From positions 1-11,466 of the forward strand of contig JAEWJB010000100.1 in assembly GCA_023386795.1 (NCBI GenBank): 11,466 nucleotides of DNA, read 5' to 3'. This document shows positions 1 to 6,633 of the stretch, in pieces. Origin of the DNA: Pseudomonadota bacterium. GTDB lineage: Bacteria > Pseudomonadota > Gammaproteobacteria > Xanthomonadales > Xanthomonadaceae. The position numbers and the translations under genes were made by a program. The notes under the pieces are model-generated. The model was not told the origin of the DNA. It ran no database searches and saw only the letters and a list, made by a program, of their open reading frames with translations. The number at the start of each line of letters is the position of its first letter. Positions within the stretch are counted from its first letter, which is position 1.

Positions 1-2
1 AC

Positions 3-28
3 CGTAGGCGACAAGGATGTCGCCTACG
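3..28. repeat. GTAG-headed perfect hairpin (REP-like or terminator-like) at operon end
   Basis: The arm CGTAGGCGACA (3-13) is the exact reverse complement of TGTCGCCTACG (18-28), giving an 11-bp stem with a 4-nt loop AGGA. It lies 82 bp beyond the stop of the last operon gene. No T-run is visible on the minus-strand exit side because the window ends. It could be a transcription terminator, an mRNA 3'-end stabiliser, or one copy of a dispersed GTAG-type palindrome such as those known in Stenotrophomonas and relatives. The palindrome is seen directly; the family assignment is inference. Positions 29-110 hold no gene that I can support. Confidence 0.6.
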
Positions 29-110
29 AGCCTCCATGGATGGATTCACGGCGTGTCCCGAAAGCGCCCGCCGCCCCCGAAGGCCGCCGCATGAGACACG
101 GAGAGCCGCT

Positions 111-1001
111 CTACGCGCCCCAGTAAAGCCGCATCGGATTATCGACCAACAACTTCCGCTGCAAATCCGCACTAACCGCGATGCGCGGGATGAAATCCAC
201 CAGCTTCCCATCATCGGGCATGTGCGAAGTCATGTTGGGATGCGGCCAATCCGTGCCCCACAGCACCCGATCCGGGAACCGCTCCACCAGGTAGCGCGCG
301 AACGGCACCACGTCGTCATACCCTGGGGGCCCGGACACGGACAGTCGCTCCGGGCAGCTCACCTTGCTCCACACGTTCGGATGCTCGTCCATCAACCGCA
401 CGAACCGCTGGAACTCCGGCCCCTCGACCGGCAGCCGCACATCCGGCCGGCCCATGTGGTCCACCACCACCGTCGTCGGCAGCGAAGTGAAAAAATCCCA
501 GCGCTCGGCCAGGTCCGCGGCCTCGAAATAGATCACCACATGCCAGCCCAATGGCGCGATCCGCTCGATGATCGCCCGGTAATACGCATCCGGCTTGGGA
601 TCCACGAGCCGCCGCACGAAGTTGAAGCGCACCCCGCGCACGCCGGCCGCATGCAGCTCGGCCAGCTCCGCATCGGTCACCGTATCGCGTACCGTCGCCA
701 CGCCGCGGGCCCGGCCATCCGCCGCCTGCAACGCATCCACCAACGCCCGGTTGTCCGCGCCATGGCAGGTCGCCTGCACGATCACGTTGCGCTCGAACCC
801 GAGGAAATCGCGCAGGGCAAACAGCTGCGCCTTGCTCGCATCGCACGGCGTGTACTTGCGCTCCGGCGCGTAGGGGAACTCGTCGCCCGGTCCGAACACG
901 TGGCAGTGCGCGTCCACCGCGCCCGGCGGCGGAACGAATGCCGGCTTGCTCGGGTGCGCGCACCAGTCCAGCCAGTTCGCATCCTTCTGGAAGGCAGCCA
1001 T
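111..1001 (-). CDS. ligI: 2-pyrone-4,6-dicarboxylate lactonase (LigI-type amidohydrolase)
   Basis: Cytosolic hydrolase of the amidohydrolase superfamily. It opens the lactone 2-pyrone-4,6-dicarboxylate (PDC) to 4-oxalomesaconate in the protocatechuate 4,5-cleavage and methylgallate routes. The 296-aa product is full length for LigI. Visible marks are the N-terminal DAHCHVFG motif (His32, His34), VRGVRFNF with Arg125 near the middle, CPERL with Arg219, and the C-terminal GTDWPHP motif whose Asp251 matches the catalytic aspartate of LigI. A GTG at 1004 is possible, but I chose the ATG at 1001. It overlaps the TGA of the upstream hydratase by one base (TGATG), which suggests translational coupling, and GAGGGG sits about 5 nt before it. 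It is the last gene of the operon. Related activities such as sulfomuconolactone hydrolysis exist in this fold, but the neighbouring hydratase, tautomerase and aldolase favour PDC. Confidence 0.9.
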   Translation of the reverse strand: MAAFQKDANWLDWCAHPSKPAFVPPPGAVDAHCHVFGPGDEFPYAPERKYTPCDASKAQLFALRDFLGFERNVIVQATCHGADNRALVDALQAADGRARGVATVRDTVTDAELAELHAAGVRGVRFNFVRRLVDPKPDAYYRAIIERIAPLGWHVVIYFEAADLAERWDFFTSLPTTVVVDHMGRPDVRLPVEGPEFQRFVRLMDEHPNVWSKVSCPERLSVSGPPGYDDVVPFARYLVERFPDRVLWGTDWPHPNMTSHMPDDGKLVDFIPRIAVSADLQRKLLVDNPMRLYWGA

Positions 1002-2023
1002 CACAGCCCCCTCGCCTTCAGCTGCGCGTCCAGGCGCGGATACACGCGCCGCGCATTGCCTTCGTACACCTTGTGCAGGTCGGCCGGCGCCAGCCCCAGC
1101 GCATCCACATAGCGCCGGGTGTCGTCGAAATAATGGCCGGTCTGCGGATCGATGCCACGCACCGCACCCACCATCTCCGAGCCGAACAGGATGTTGTCGA
1201 TGTCAATCACCTCGAACAGCAAATCGATGCCCGGCTGATGATAGACGCAGGTATCGAAGAACACGTTACGCATCACGTGCGTGTCCAGCGGCGGCTTGCC
1301 CAGCATGTCGGCCAGGCCACGGAAGCGGCCCCAGTGGTACGGCACCGCGCCGCCGCCGTGCGGGATGATGAAGCGCAGCTCGGGGAAGTCACGGAACAGG
1401 TCACCCTGCAGGAACTGCATGAAGGCCGTCGTGTCGGCGTTGAGATAGTGCGCGCCGGTGGCGTGGAAGTTGTGGTTGCAGCTGCCGGACACATGCACCA
1501 TGGCCGGCACGTCCAGCTCCACCATCTTTTCGAAGAACGGATACCAGGCCTTGTCGGTCAGCGGCACGCCGTTCCAGTGCCCGCCCGACGGGTCCGGGTT
1601 GAGGTTGCAGCCCACGAAGCCCAGCTCGTTGACGCAACGCTCCAGTTCGCCGATCGAATGGCTGATCGGCACGCCCGGCGACTGCGGCAGCTGGCACACG
1701 CCGATGAAGGTCTCAGGGTACAGCCCGACCACGCGGGCGATGAGGTCGTTGCAGTGGCGCGTCCACTCGGCGCTGACGCGCTCATCTCCCACATGGTGGG
1801 CCATCGTGCTGGCGCGCGGCGAGAAGATCGTCATGTCCGCGCCCCGCTCGCGCAGCAGGCGCAGCTGGTTGGTCTCCACGCTCTCGCGCAGCGCGTCGTC
1901 GGAGATCGAGGGATACACCGCCGGCGGCAGCGACGGATCGTCGAAATGCGCGACCTGCGCCTTGCGGAAAGCGTCATGGCCCTTCGGGGCGGTGGTGTAG
2001 TGACCGTGGCAGTCGATGATCAT
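1001..2023 (-). CDS. ligJ: 4-oxalomesaconate hydratase (LigJ-type amidohydrolase)
   Basis: Zinc-dependent hydratase of the amidohydrolase superfamily (COG2159 type). It adds water to 4-oxalomesaconate, or its tautomer, to give 4-carboxy-4-hydroxy-2-oxoadipate, the substrate of the aldolase encoded first in this operon. The 340-aa product begins MIIDCHGHYT, placing His6 and His8 of the HxH metal site at the extreme N-terminus as in LigJ. His177 (MVHVSG), His222 (PHGGG) and Glu283 (GSEMVG) fit the remaining metal and active-site residues. The open frame runs 29 codons further upstream into the porin gene, but the ATG at 2023 has a GAGG 7 nt before it and restores the family N-terminus. It lies 28 bp after the porin stop and overlaps ligI by one base. 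It is not the PIG-L-type hydratase (GalB) used by Pseudomonas putida for the same step. Confidence 0.9.
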   Translation of the reverse strand: MIIDCHGHYTTAPKGHDAFRKAQVAHFDDPSLPPAVYPSISDDALRESVETNQLRLLRERGADMTIFSPRASTMAHHVGDERVSAEWTRHCNDLIARVVGLYPETFIGVCQLPQSPGVPISHSIGELERCVNELGFVGCNLNPDPSGGHWNGVPLTDKAWYPFFEKMVELDVPAMVHVSGSCNHNFHATGAHYLNADTTAFMQFLQGDLFRDFPELRFIIPHGGGAVPYHWGRFRGLADMLGKPPLDTHVMRNVFFDTCVYHQPGIDLLFEVIDIDNILFGSEMVGAVRGIDPQTGHYFDDTRRYVDALGLAPADLHKVYEGNARRVYPRLDAQLKARGL

Positions 2024-2051
2024 GGGAAGGCCTCGTGGGGGAGGAAGCGGG

Positions 2052-3362
2052 TCACCAGCCGAGCAGCTGGGCGAAATGCACGTCCACGCGCAGGCCCACC
2101 ACCAGCGCATCGGGGATGTCGGTAGTGCGGGTGGGCGCGTAGATCGGGTCGGGATGGACGATGTACTGCAGGTTGGGCATCAGCCGGATACCGCGATGCA
2201 CCGCCCAGCCGTAGCTCAGCTCGGCGATGATCTCGTTGTTGTCCGGCGTGCCGGTGCCGCCGTTGCGGATGCGGCGGTCGCGCAGGTAGGCCTGCTGGCT
2301 GTCGCTGAAATGCGTATTGGAGACGAACATCGCCAGCGTATCGCGGTCGCGTCCGGCGAAGGTGCCGGTCTTCACGAAGCCGGCGGACGCGAAGTAATCG
2401 ATTGGCGCATCGTTACCGGTGTTGACGTAGTAGCGCGCAAACAGCGCTAGGCTGCGCGGCCCTTGCTTCCACACGGTCTGGTCGGCCATGGCGTACCAGC
2501 CCACCCGCGAGCCGTCCTGGTTGGCAGACGCCTTGCCGGTGAGCCCGGCCGGGTTGCCGTTGATGTCCCAGTACGGACTCTTGCCGCCATCGCTGTTGTG
2601 GTACACGCCCACGCGGTAGGCGCGCGGCAGCGGGTCGTTCTTCGCATTGGTCTGGTAGCCGACCTCGAACGGCACGATCGTGCCGGTGCCTTCACCGAAG
2701 GAGAAATCCAGGCCGTTCTTGCCGGCCTTGTTGAGGTCGTTGTTGTAATCGAACGCACCGGTCTGGGCGTACCAGCGGTCGTTGACGTCGTAACGCACGA
2801 TCGCCGCCCACGAGGAGTTCGGATACGCGGTGATGCCCAGGTCGGTGATCGCGCCATAGGGCGTCAGGCACATCGCGTTGCTCATGAACACGCAGTTGAG
2901 CGGGGAGTTGTTGAAGTAGCTGTTCACCGGAGCGCGGCCGGCGGTAATGCTCAGGCCGTTGTCGAAGCGGTGGCGGACGGTCATGCGGGTGAGGCGGCCG
3001 CCGGCGACCGGGCGCCAGGTCTGCTGCGCGCTGATGGAACTGCCGATCTTCTCGCGCGCCAGGTTGCGCCCTGCGAACCAGGCCCATTGCAAGTCCACAT
3101 CGGTGTTGTGGACGCCGAACAACTTGTCGAGGTCGAACTTCGATTGCGCCATCACCCAGTACGAACCTTCCGTGCCCTGCTCCACGCCGCCCACCGGGTT
3201 GGAGGCCACGTTGCCGACGAAATCCAGGGTCAGGTCGATGCCGTCGCGCACCTTGCCCGGCGTCTTGGCGCCGGCTTCGTCCTGCGCCCAGGCCGGCGCG
3301 CAAAGCCCGGCGGCGATGCACAGCGCCAACGCGCTGTGGGTATAACGGGAAATACGGGACAC
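2052..3362 (-). CDS. OprB-type outer-membrane porin
   Basis: Predicted outer-membrane channel of the OprB (carbohydrate-selective porin) family, 436 aa. The N-terminus is a signal peptide: basic MSRISRYTH, a hydrophobic run SALALCIAAGLCAP, and a likely cleavage after AWA, before QDEAG. The rest shows alternating beta-strand character with many aromatic residues, GR turns (TAGRAPVN), and a C-terminal part (AELSYGWAV, LMPNLQYIVHP, ALVVGLRVDVHF) typical of OprB. The start is GTG at 3362, with a consensus AGGAGG 4 nt upstream. It lies between dctA and ligJ in the operon, so it probably lets the pathway substrate cross the outer membrane rather than serving general sugar uptake; that is inferred from position. 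An analogous porin (GalP), of a different family, accompanies gallate genes in P. putida. The substrate cannot be read from sequence. Confidence 0.85.
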   Translation of the reverse strand: MSRISRYTHSALALCIAAGLCAPAWAQDEAGAKTPGKVRDGIDLTLDFVGNVASNPVGGVEQGTEGSYWVMAQSKFDLDKLFGVHNTDVDLQWAWFAGRNLAREKIGSSISAQQTWRPVAGGRLTRMTVRHRFDNGLSITAGRAPVNSYFNNSPLNCVFMSNAMCLTPYGAITDLGITAYPNSSWAAIVRYDVNDRWYAQTGAFDYNNDLNKAGKNGLDFSFGEGTGTIVPFEVGYQTNAKNDPLPRAYRVGVYHNSDGGKSPYWDINGNPAGLTGKASANQDGSRVGWYAMADQTVWKQGPRSLALFARYYVNTGNDAPIDYFASAGFVKTGTFAGRDRDTLAMFVSNTHFSDSQQAYLRDRRIRNGGTGTPDNNEIIAELSYGWAVHRGIRLMPNLQYIVHPDPIYAPTRTTDIPDALVVGLRVDVHFAQLLGW

Positions 3363-3411
3363 AAAGCCTCCTGCCCGGCCCCCTCCGGCCGGTACTGGGA
3401 TGGAATGGAGG

Positions 3412-3439
3412 GGCGGCCGCGGCGTGGTCGGCGGCCGCC
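3412..3439 (-). other. GC-rich stem-loop between dctA and porin genes
   Basis: GGCGGCCGC (3412-3420) and GCGGCCGCC (3431-3439) are perfect 9-bp inverted arms around a 10-nt loop, starting 6 bp after the dctA stop. There is no T-run on the minus-strand exit side, so it is not a classical terminator. An intra-operon hairpin of this strength could slow 3'-exonucleases and protect the dctA message, or lower readthrough and set different dctA and porin levels. The palindrome is seen; its role is inference. Confidence 0.45.
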
Positions 3440-3444
3440 GCGGA

Positions 3445-4767
3445 TCAGACTTGCTGGGTGGCGGCGATGCCTGCCTGGCGCTGGCGCAGCCGGCGCGTGC
3501 CGACCTGCGCGGCGAGCATCCGCTCGTCGAGCTTGCCTTCCCACTTGGCGATCACCAGCACGGCCACCGCGTTGCCGATCAGGTTCACGAAGGTCAGGCC
3601 TTCGGCCAGGATGCGATGGATGCCCAGGATCAGCGCGATGCTCGCCACCGGAATGGTGCCCGTGGTGCCTAGCGTGGCCGCCAACACCACGAAGGCCGCC
3701 CCGGCGACGCCCGCCGCGCCCTTGGACGTAAGCAGCAACACGGCGATCAGGCCGAGCTGGTGCCACACGGTCAGTTCGGTGTTGGTCGCCTGGGCCAGGA
3801 ACAGCGCCACGGTGGTGAGGTACAGGCAGGTGCCGTCGAGGTTGAACGAGTAACCGGCGGGAATCACGAACCCGACCACGCCTTCCTCGGCGCCGAGCTT
3901 CTTCATCTTCTCGATCAGGCGCGGCAGCACGGTCTCGGTGGAGGTGGTCGCCGCGACGATGACGATTTCATCGCGCAGGTAGGCCATCAACCGCCACAGG
4001 CTCACGCCGCACCACCATGCCACCGCGCCGAGCACGATCACGGTGAACAAGCCGCACACCACGAAGAACTCGATGATCAGCTCGCCCAGCGAGAGCAGCG
4101 AACCGGCACCGAACTGCCCCACGGTGAAGGCGATGGCGCCGAACGCACCGATCGGGGCGAAGTACATGACATAGCCGATGATCTTGAACAGCGCGCTGGA
4201 GGTGGACTCGATGACCTTCATCACCGGCTCGCCGCGCTCGCCCACCGCCGCCAGCGCCACGCCGAACAGCACGGAGACGAACAGCACCTGCAACACGTGG
4301 GCCTCGGTGAACGCGCTGACCAGCGTGTTGGGGATGATGCCCATCAGGTAGGCGACGATGGACTGGTCGTGCGCGGTGTGCACGTAGCCCTGGATGGTCG
4401 CCGTATCGATGGTGGCCGGGTCGATGTTCATGCCCGCGCCCGGCTTCCACAGGTCCACCGCCACCAGGCCGATGACCAGCGCGGCGATGGTGATGACCTC
4501 GAAGTAGATCAGCGACTTCAACGCGAGCCGGCCGACGCTCTTCATGTCGCGCATGCCGGCGATGCCGTGCACGACGGTGACGAAGATCACCGGCCCGATC
4601 ATCATGCGGATGAGCTTGATGAAGGCATCGCCGAAGGGTTTCATCGCCGAGCCCATCTCGGGCTGCAGCCACCCCAGCAGCACGCCGATCAGCGTGCCGG
4701 CCAGCACCTGGAACCACAGCTGGCCAAAGATTCCGAAGCGGCCGGGCCGCTTCTCTACCACGGTCAT
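3445..4767 (-). CDS. dctA: DctA-family C4-dicarboxylate/cation symporter
   Basis: Inner-membrane sodium- or proton-coupled carboxylate importer of the DAACS family (DctA/GltP), full length at 440 aa. The sequence is a series of hydrophobic segments with family signatures: MIGPVIFVTVVHGIAGM near residue 60, a serine-rich loop TTSTETVLPRL, SFNLDGTCLYLTTVALF (the NxDG motif of the substrate site), LTSKGAAGVAGAAFV (hairpin 2) and LIGNAVAVLVIAKWEG at the end. The ATG at 4767 has a GGGAGG 6 nt upstream. Characterised DctA proteins take succinate, fumarate, malate and sometimes orotate. Placement inside a PDC/oxalomesaconate operon suggests a di- or tricarboxylate from that pathway as substrate, or capture of C4 acids produced with it. 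This specificity is inference. It lies 45 bp after galD; that gap shows no terminator. Confidence 0.93.
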   Translation of the reverse strand: MTVVEKRPGRFGIFGQLWFQVLAGTLIGVLLGWLQPEMGSAMKPFGDAFIKLIRMMIGPVIFVTVVHGIAGMRDMKSVGRLALKSLIYFEVITIAALVIGLVAVDLWKPGAGMNIDPATIDTATIQGYVHTAHDQSIVAYLMGIIPNTLVSAFTEAHVLQVLFVSVLFGVALAAVGERGEPVMKVIESTSSALFKIIGYVMYFAPIGAFGAIAFTVGQFGAGSLLSLGELIIEFFVVCGLFTVIVLGAVAWWCGVSLWRLMAYLRDEIVIVAATTSTETVLPRLIEKMKKLGAEEGVVGFVIPAGYSFNLDGTCLYLTTVALFLAQATNTELTVWHQLGLIAVLLLTSKGAAGVAGAAFVVLAATLGTTGTIPVASIALILGIHRILAEGLTFVNLIGNAVAVLVIAKWEGKLDERMLAAQVGTRRLRQRQAGIAATQQV

Positions 4768-4812
4768 GTCAACCCTCCCAGGTCAATGATGATAATGAAG
4801 CCGGCGTCTGTT

Positions 4813-5868
4813 TCAGGCGAACAGTTCACCGTCGAAAAGCTTGCGGGCGGTACGCAGGACCGCCGCGCGCACGACCTGGCCCGCGTCATCGAGGTCCATC
4901 ACGCAGCCGGTACTCCCGCTGGGGTGTTCGACTTCCAGCCGCAGCGAGCGTCCTTCCGGCAGCCGGGCCAGCGCATGCGCCGGGGATTCGGGCAGCAGGC
5001 AGGCGGTGGCGACGCTGACCGCGCCCAGCACCCCGATGGAGGCGTGGCAGCGATGCGGGATGAAGGAGCGCACGCTGATCGCACCGCCCTCGCGCGGCGC
5101 GGCGAGGAGCATCATCTTGGGCACCGAGGCCTGGGCCACGTCGCCGAGGTTCATCAGCGGACCGGCCTGCAGGCGGATGGATTCCAGCCGCCGCTTCAGG
5201 TCGTCGTGGGCGTCCAGCGTCTCGCGGTCTTCGTAGCCGCTGATGCCGAAGTCCTCGGCGCGCATCACCACGCAGGGCATGCCGTTGTCGATCAGGGTGA
5301 GGTCGATGTCGTCGATCGTGTCGCGCGCCCGCCCGGTGGGCAGCAGCGCGCCGCAGGACGAACCGGCGATGTCCGCGAAGGCCAGCGGCACCGGCGCGGC
5401 GCTGCCGGGTACGCCGTCGATGCGCGCGTCGCCGTCGTAGCGCACCTGCCCGGCTGGCGTCTCCACCGTGGCGGTGGCCAGCTTGCCGGTGTTGACCATG
5501 AAGATGCGCACCTCCGTGCGCTCGCCCTGCGCTGCGACCAGGCCGCGCTCGATCGCGAACGGTCCGACGCCGGCAAGCATGTTGCCGCAATTCTGTGCAT
5601 CGCTGACCAACGCCTGGTCCACGAACACCTGCAGGAACAGGTAATCGACATCGGCACCGTCGCGGTCGGAGGCGGAAACCACCGCGACCTTCGAGGTCAG
5701 CGGGTCGGCGCCGCCCATGCCGTCGATCTGCCGCGGATCCGGCGAGCCATAGGCGCGCAGCAGGAAGGCGTCACGCGCAGCAGTGTCCACGGGCAGGTCC
5801 GAAGCGAGGAAGAACCCGCCCTTCGACGTGCCGCCCCGCATCCACATCGCGCGTACCGACTCAGACAT
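4813..5868 (-). CDS. galD: 4-oxalomesaconate tautomerase (GalD/LigU, PrpF-like fold)
   Basis: Cytosolic isomerase of the PrpF/diaminopimelate-epimerase-like fold, 351 aa. GalD converts oxalomesaconate between keto and enol forms; the homologue LigU performs an allylic isomerisation of the same compound before hydration. Visible marks are the N-terminal MRGGTSKGGFF motif, DGMGGADPLTSK with Lys60, and the QNCGNML motif with Cys94. Lys60 and Cys94 have the same spacing as the Lys/Cys pair assigned to LigU catalysis. C-terminal signatures are SVRSFIPHRCHASIGVLGAVSVATAC and the final HPSG segment. The ATG overlaps the end of the aldolase gene by 8 nt (ATGTCTGA), with AAGGG 8 nt upstream. The PrpF alternative (methylcitrate pathway, partner of AcnD) is disfavoured, because no AcnD, PrpB or PrpC is present and the aldolase and hydratase fit oxalomesaconate. 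Whether it acts like GalD or LigU cannot be decided here. Confidence 0.88.
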   Translation of the reverse strand: MSESVRAMWMRGGTSKGGFFLASDLPVDTAARDAFLLRAYGSPDPRQIDGMGGADPLTSKVAVVSASDRDGADVDYLFLQVFVDQALVSDAQNCGNMLAGVGPFAIERGLVAAQGERTEVRIFMVNTGKLATATVETPAGQVRYDGDARIDGVPGSAAPVPLAFADIAGSSCGALLPTGRARDTIDDIDLTLIDNGMPCVVMRAEDFGISGYEDRETLDAHDDLKRRLESIRLQAGPLMNLGDVAQASVPKMMLLAAPREGGAISVRSFIPHRCHASIGVLGAVSVATACLLPESPAHALARLPEGRSLRLEVEHPSGSTGCVMDLDDAGQVVRAAVLRTARKLFDGELFA

Positions 5869-6532
5869 AGGTCAGGCCCTTGGACGCCAGCCGTTCGCGC
5901 ATCTGGTAGATGTCCAGGCCAAGCTCGCCGCGCGCCAGTCGCTCGCGTTTCTCCGCTTCGCGCGCCTCGCGAGCCTGTGCCTCGGCCAGCACGCGCGCCG
6001 CATCGGCGCGCGGCACCACGCACACGCCATCGTCGTCGGCCACCACCACGTCGCCCGGCTTTACCAGTGCGCCGGCGCAGACCAGCGGCACATTCACCGA
6101 GCCCAGCGTCTCCTTGACCGTGCCCTGCGCGTGGATGGCCCGGCTCCACACCGGGAAGCCCATCGCCGTCAGGTCGCGCACGTCGCGCACGCCAGCATCG
6201 ATGACCAGGCCGCGGCAACCGCGGGCCTGGGCGGACGTGGCGAGCAAGTCGCCGAAATAGCCGTCGCAGCATTCGCTGGTCGGTGCCACCACCAGCACGT
6301 CACCCTCGCGCAGTTGCTCGATGGCCACGTGCATCATCCAGTTGTCGCCGGGCGGGACCGACACCGTGAGCGCCGTACCGGCGATACGCGCGTCGGCATA
6401 GACAGGACGAATACGCGGATGCAGCAGTCCGCTGCGCCCCTGGGCCTCGTGGACCGTGGCCACGCCGGCCTGGGCCAGGCCATCGACGAGGGCAAGGTCG
6501 GTGCGTTCGATGTGCGTCACTACCCGGGACAT
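5861..6532 (-). CDS. ligK: 4-carboxy-4-hydroxy-2-oxoadipate (HMG/CHA) aldolase
   Basis: Divalent-metal class II pyruvate aldolase of the RraA-like fold, called LigK, GalC or ProA in different organisms. It cleaves 4-carboxy-4-hydroxy-2-oxoadipate to pyruvate and oxaloacetate, the last step of the pathway. The 223-aa product has GDNWMMHVA near residue 62, GDVLVV near 77, and the D-X20-R-D signature (Asp95 in YFGDLLATS, then Arg116-Asp117 in DAGVRDVRD) that separates active aldolases from plain RraA regulators. The tail GLDIYQMRERLASKG is typical of the family. The open frame extends to 6589, but I chose the ATG at 6532: AAGGA lies 7 nt upstream and the protein then starts in line with the family. 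It is the first gene of the operon, divergent from the LysR gene and overlapping galD by 8 nt. GalC would be an equally fair symbol. Confidence 0.92.
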   Translation of the reverse strand: MSRVVTHIERTDLALVDGLAQAGVATVHEAQGRSGLLHPRIRPVYADARIAGTALTVSVPPGDNWMMHVAIEQLREGDVLVVAPTSECCDGYFGDLLATSAQARGCRGLVIDAGVRDVRDLTAMGFPVWSRAIHAQGTVKETLGSVNVPLVCAGALVKPGDVVVADDDGVCVVPRADAARVLAEAQAREAREAEKRERLARGELGLDIYQMRERLASKGLTYV

Positions 6533-6633
6533 CCATCCATCCTTCGTTGGGGATGAGCGAGTCTGGCCGCCGTCCTCGCAGGGGCTCAAGATCGTTTTCC
6601 GATACAGCCATTGGCTTTGGTTATAGTTGATCC
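6533..6633. promoter_or_regulatory. Divergent control region between the catabolic operon and its LysR gene
   Basis: This 101-bp gap separates the oppositely oriented aldolase and LysR genes, the classical arrangement for a LysR regulator and its target. It contains a perfect dyad AGCCA-T-TGGCT (6606-6616), a candidate core of the regulator site, although no clean T-N11-A box could be centred on it. No convincing sigma70 -35/-10 pair is visible on the minus strand, as expected for an activator-dependent promoter. The role is inferred from layout; the dyad is seen directly. Confidence 0.6.
6622..6627 (+). promoter_or_regulatory. Candidate -10 box for the LysR gene, implying a leaderless mRNA
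   Basis: TATAGT matches the sigma70 -10 consensus TATAAT at five of six positions and ends 6 nt before the LysR ATG, which would place the transcription start on or next to that ATG. No Shine-Dalgarno-like purine run precedes the ATG (the bases are GTTGATCC), in agreement with leaderless translation. No good -35 is seen at 16-18 bp, so the promoter call is tentative. Confidence 0.35.

Noticed and set aside
2024..2110. N-terminal extension of the hydratase frame by 29 codons
   Set aside because: It would overlap the porin gene, has no family similarity, and the internal ATG at 2023 has a ribosome-binding site and gives the canonical HxH start.
36..2125. Long plus-strand open frames opposite ligI and ligJ
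   Set aside because: They show the same shadow composition, and the minus-strand frames carry clear catalytic motifs throughout.
4813..5868. Reading the PrpF-like gene as the methylcitrate-cycle PrpF
   Set aside because: No prpB, prpC or acnD is present. The nearby aconitase is AcnB, more than 2 kb away across the LysR gene in another unit, while four oxalomesaconate-pathway partners are adjacent.
3760..6117. A 785-aa plus-strand open frame opposite dctA and galD
   Set aside because: It is rich in His, Asp, Arg and Gln, spans two real genes and their gap, and has no family motif; an antisense artefact.
6533..6589. N-terminal extension of the aldolase frame by 19 codons
   Set aside because: The added residues (MSPCEDGGQTRS...) do not fit the family, and AAGGA is correctly placed for the ATG at 6532.
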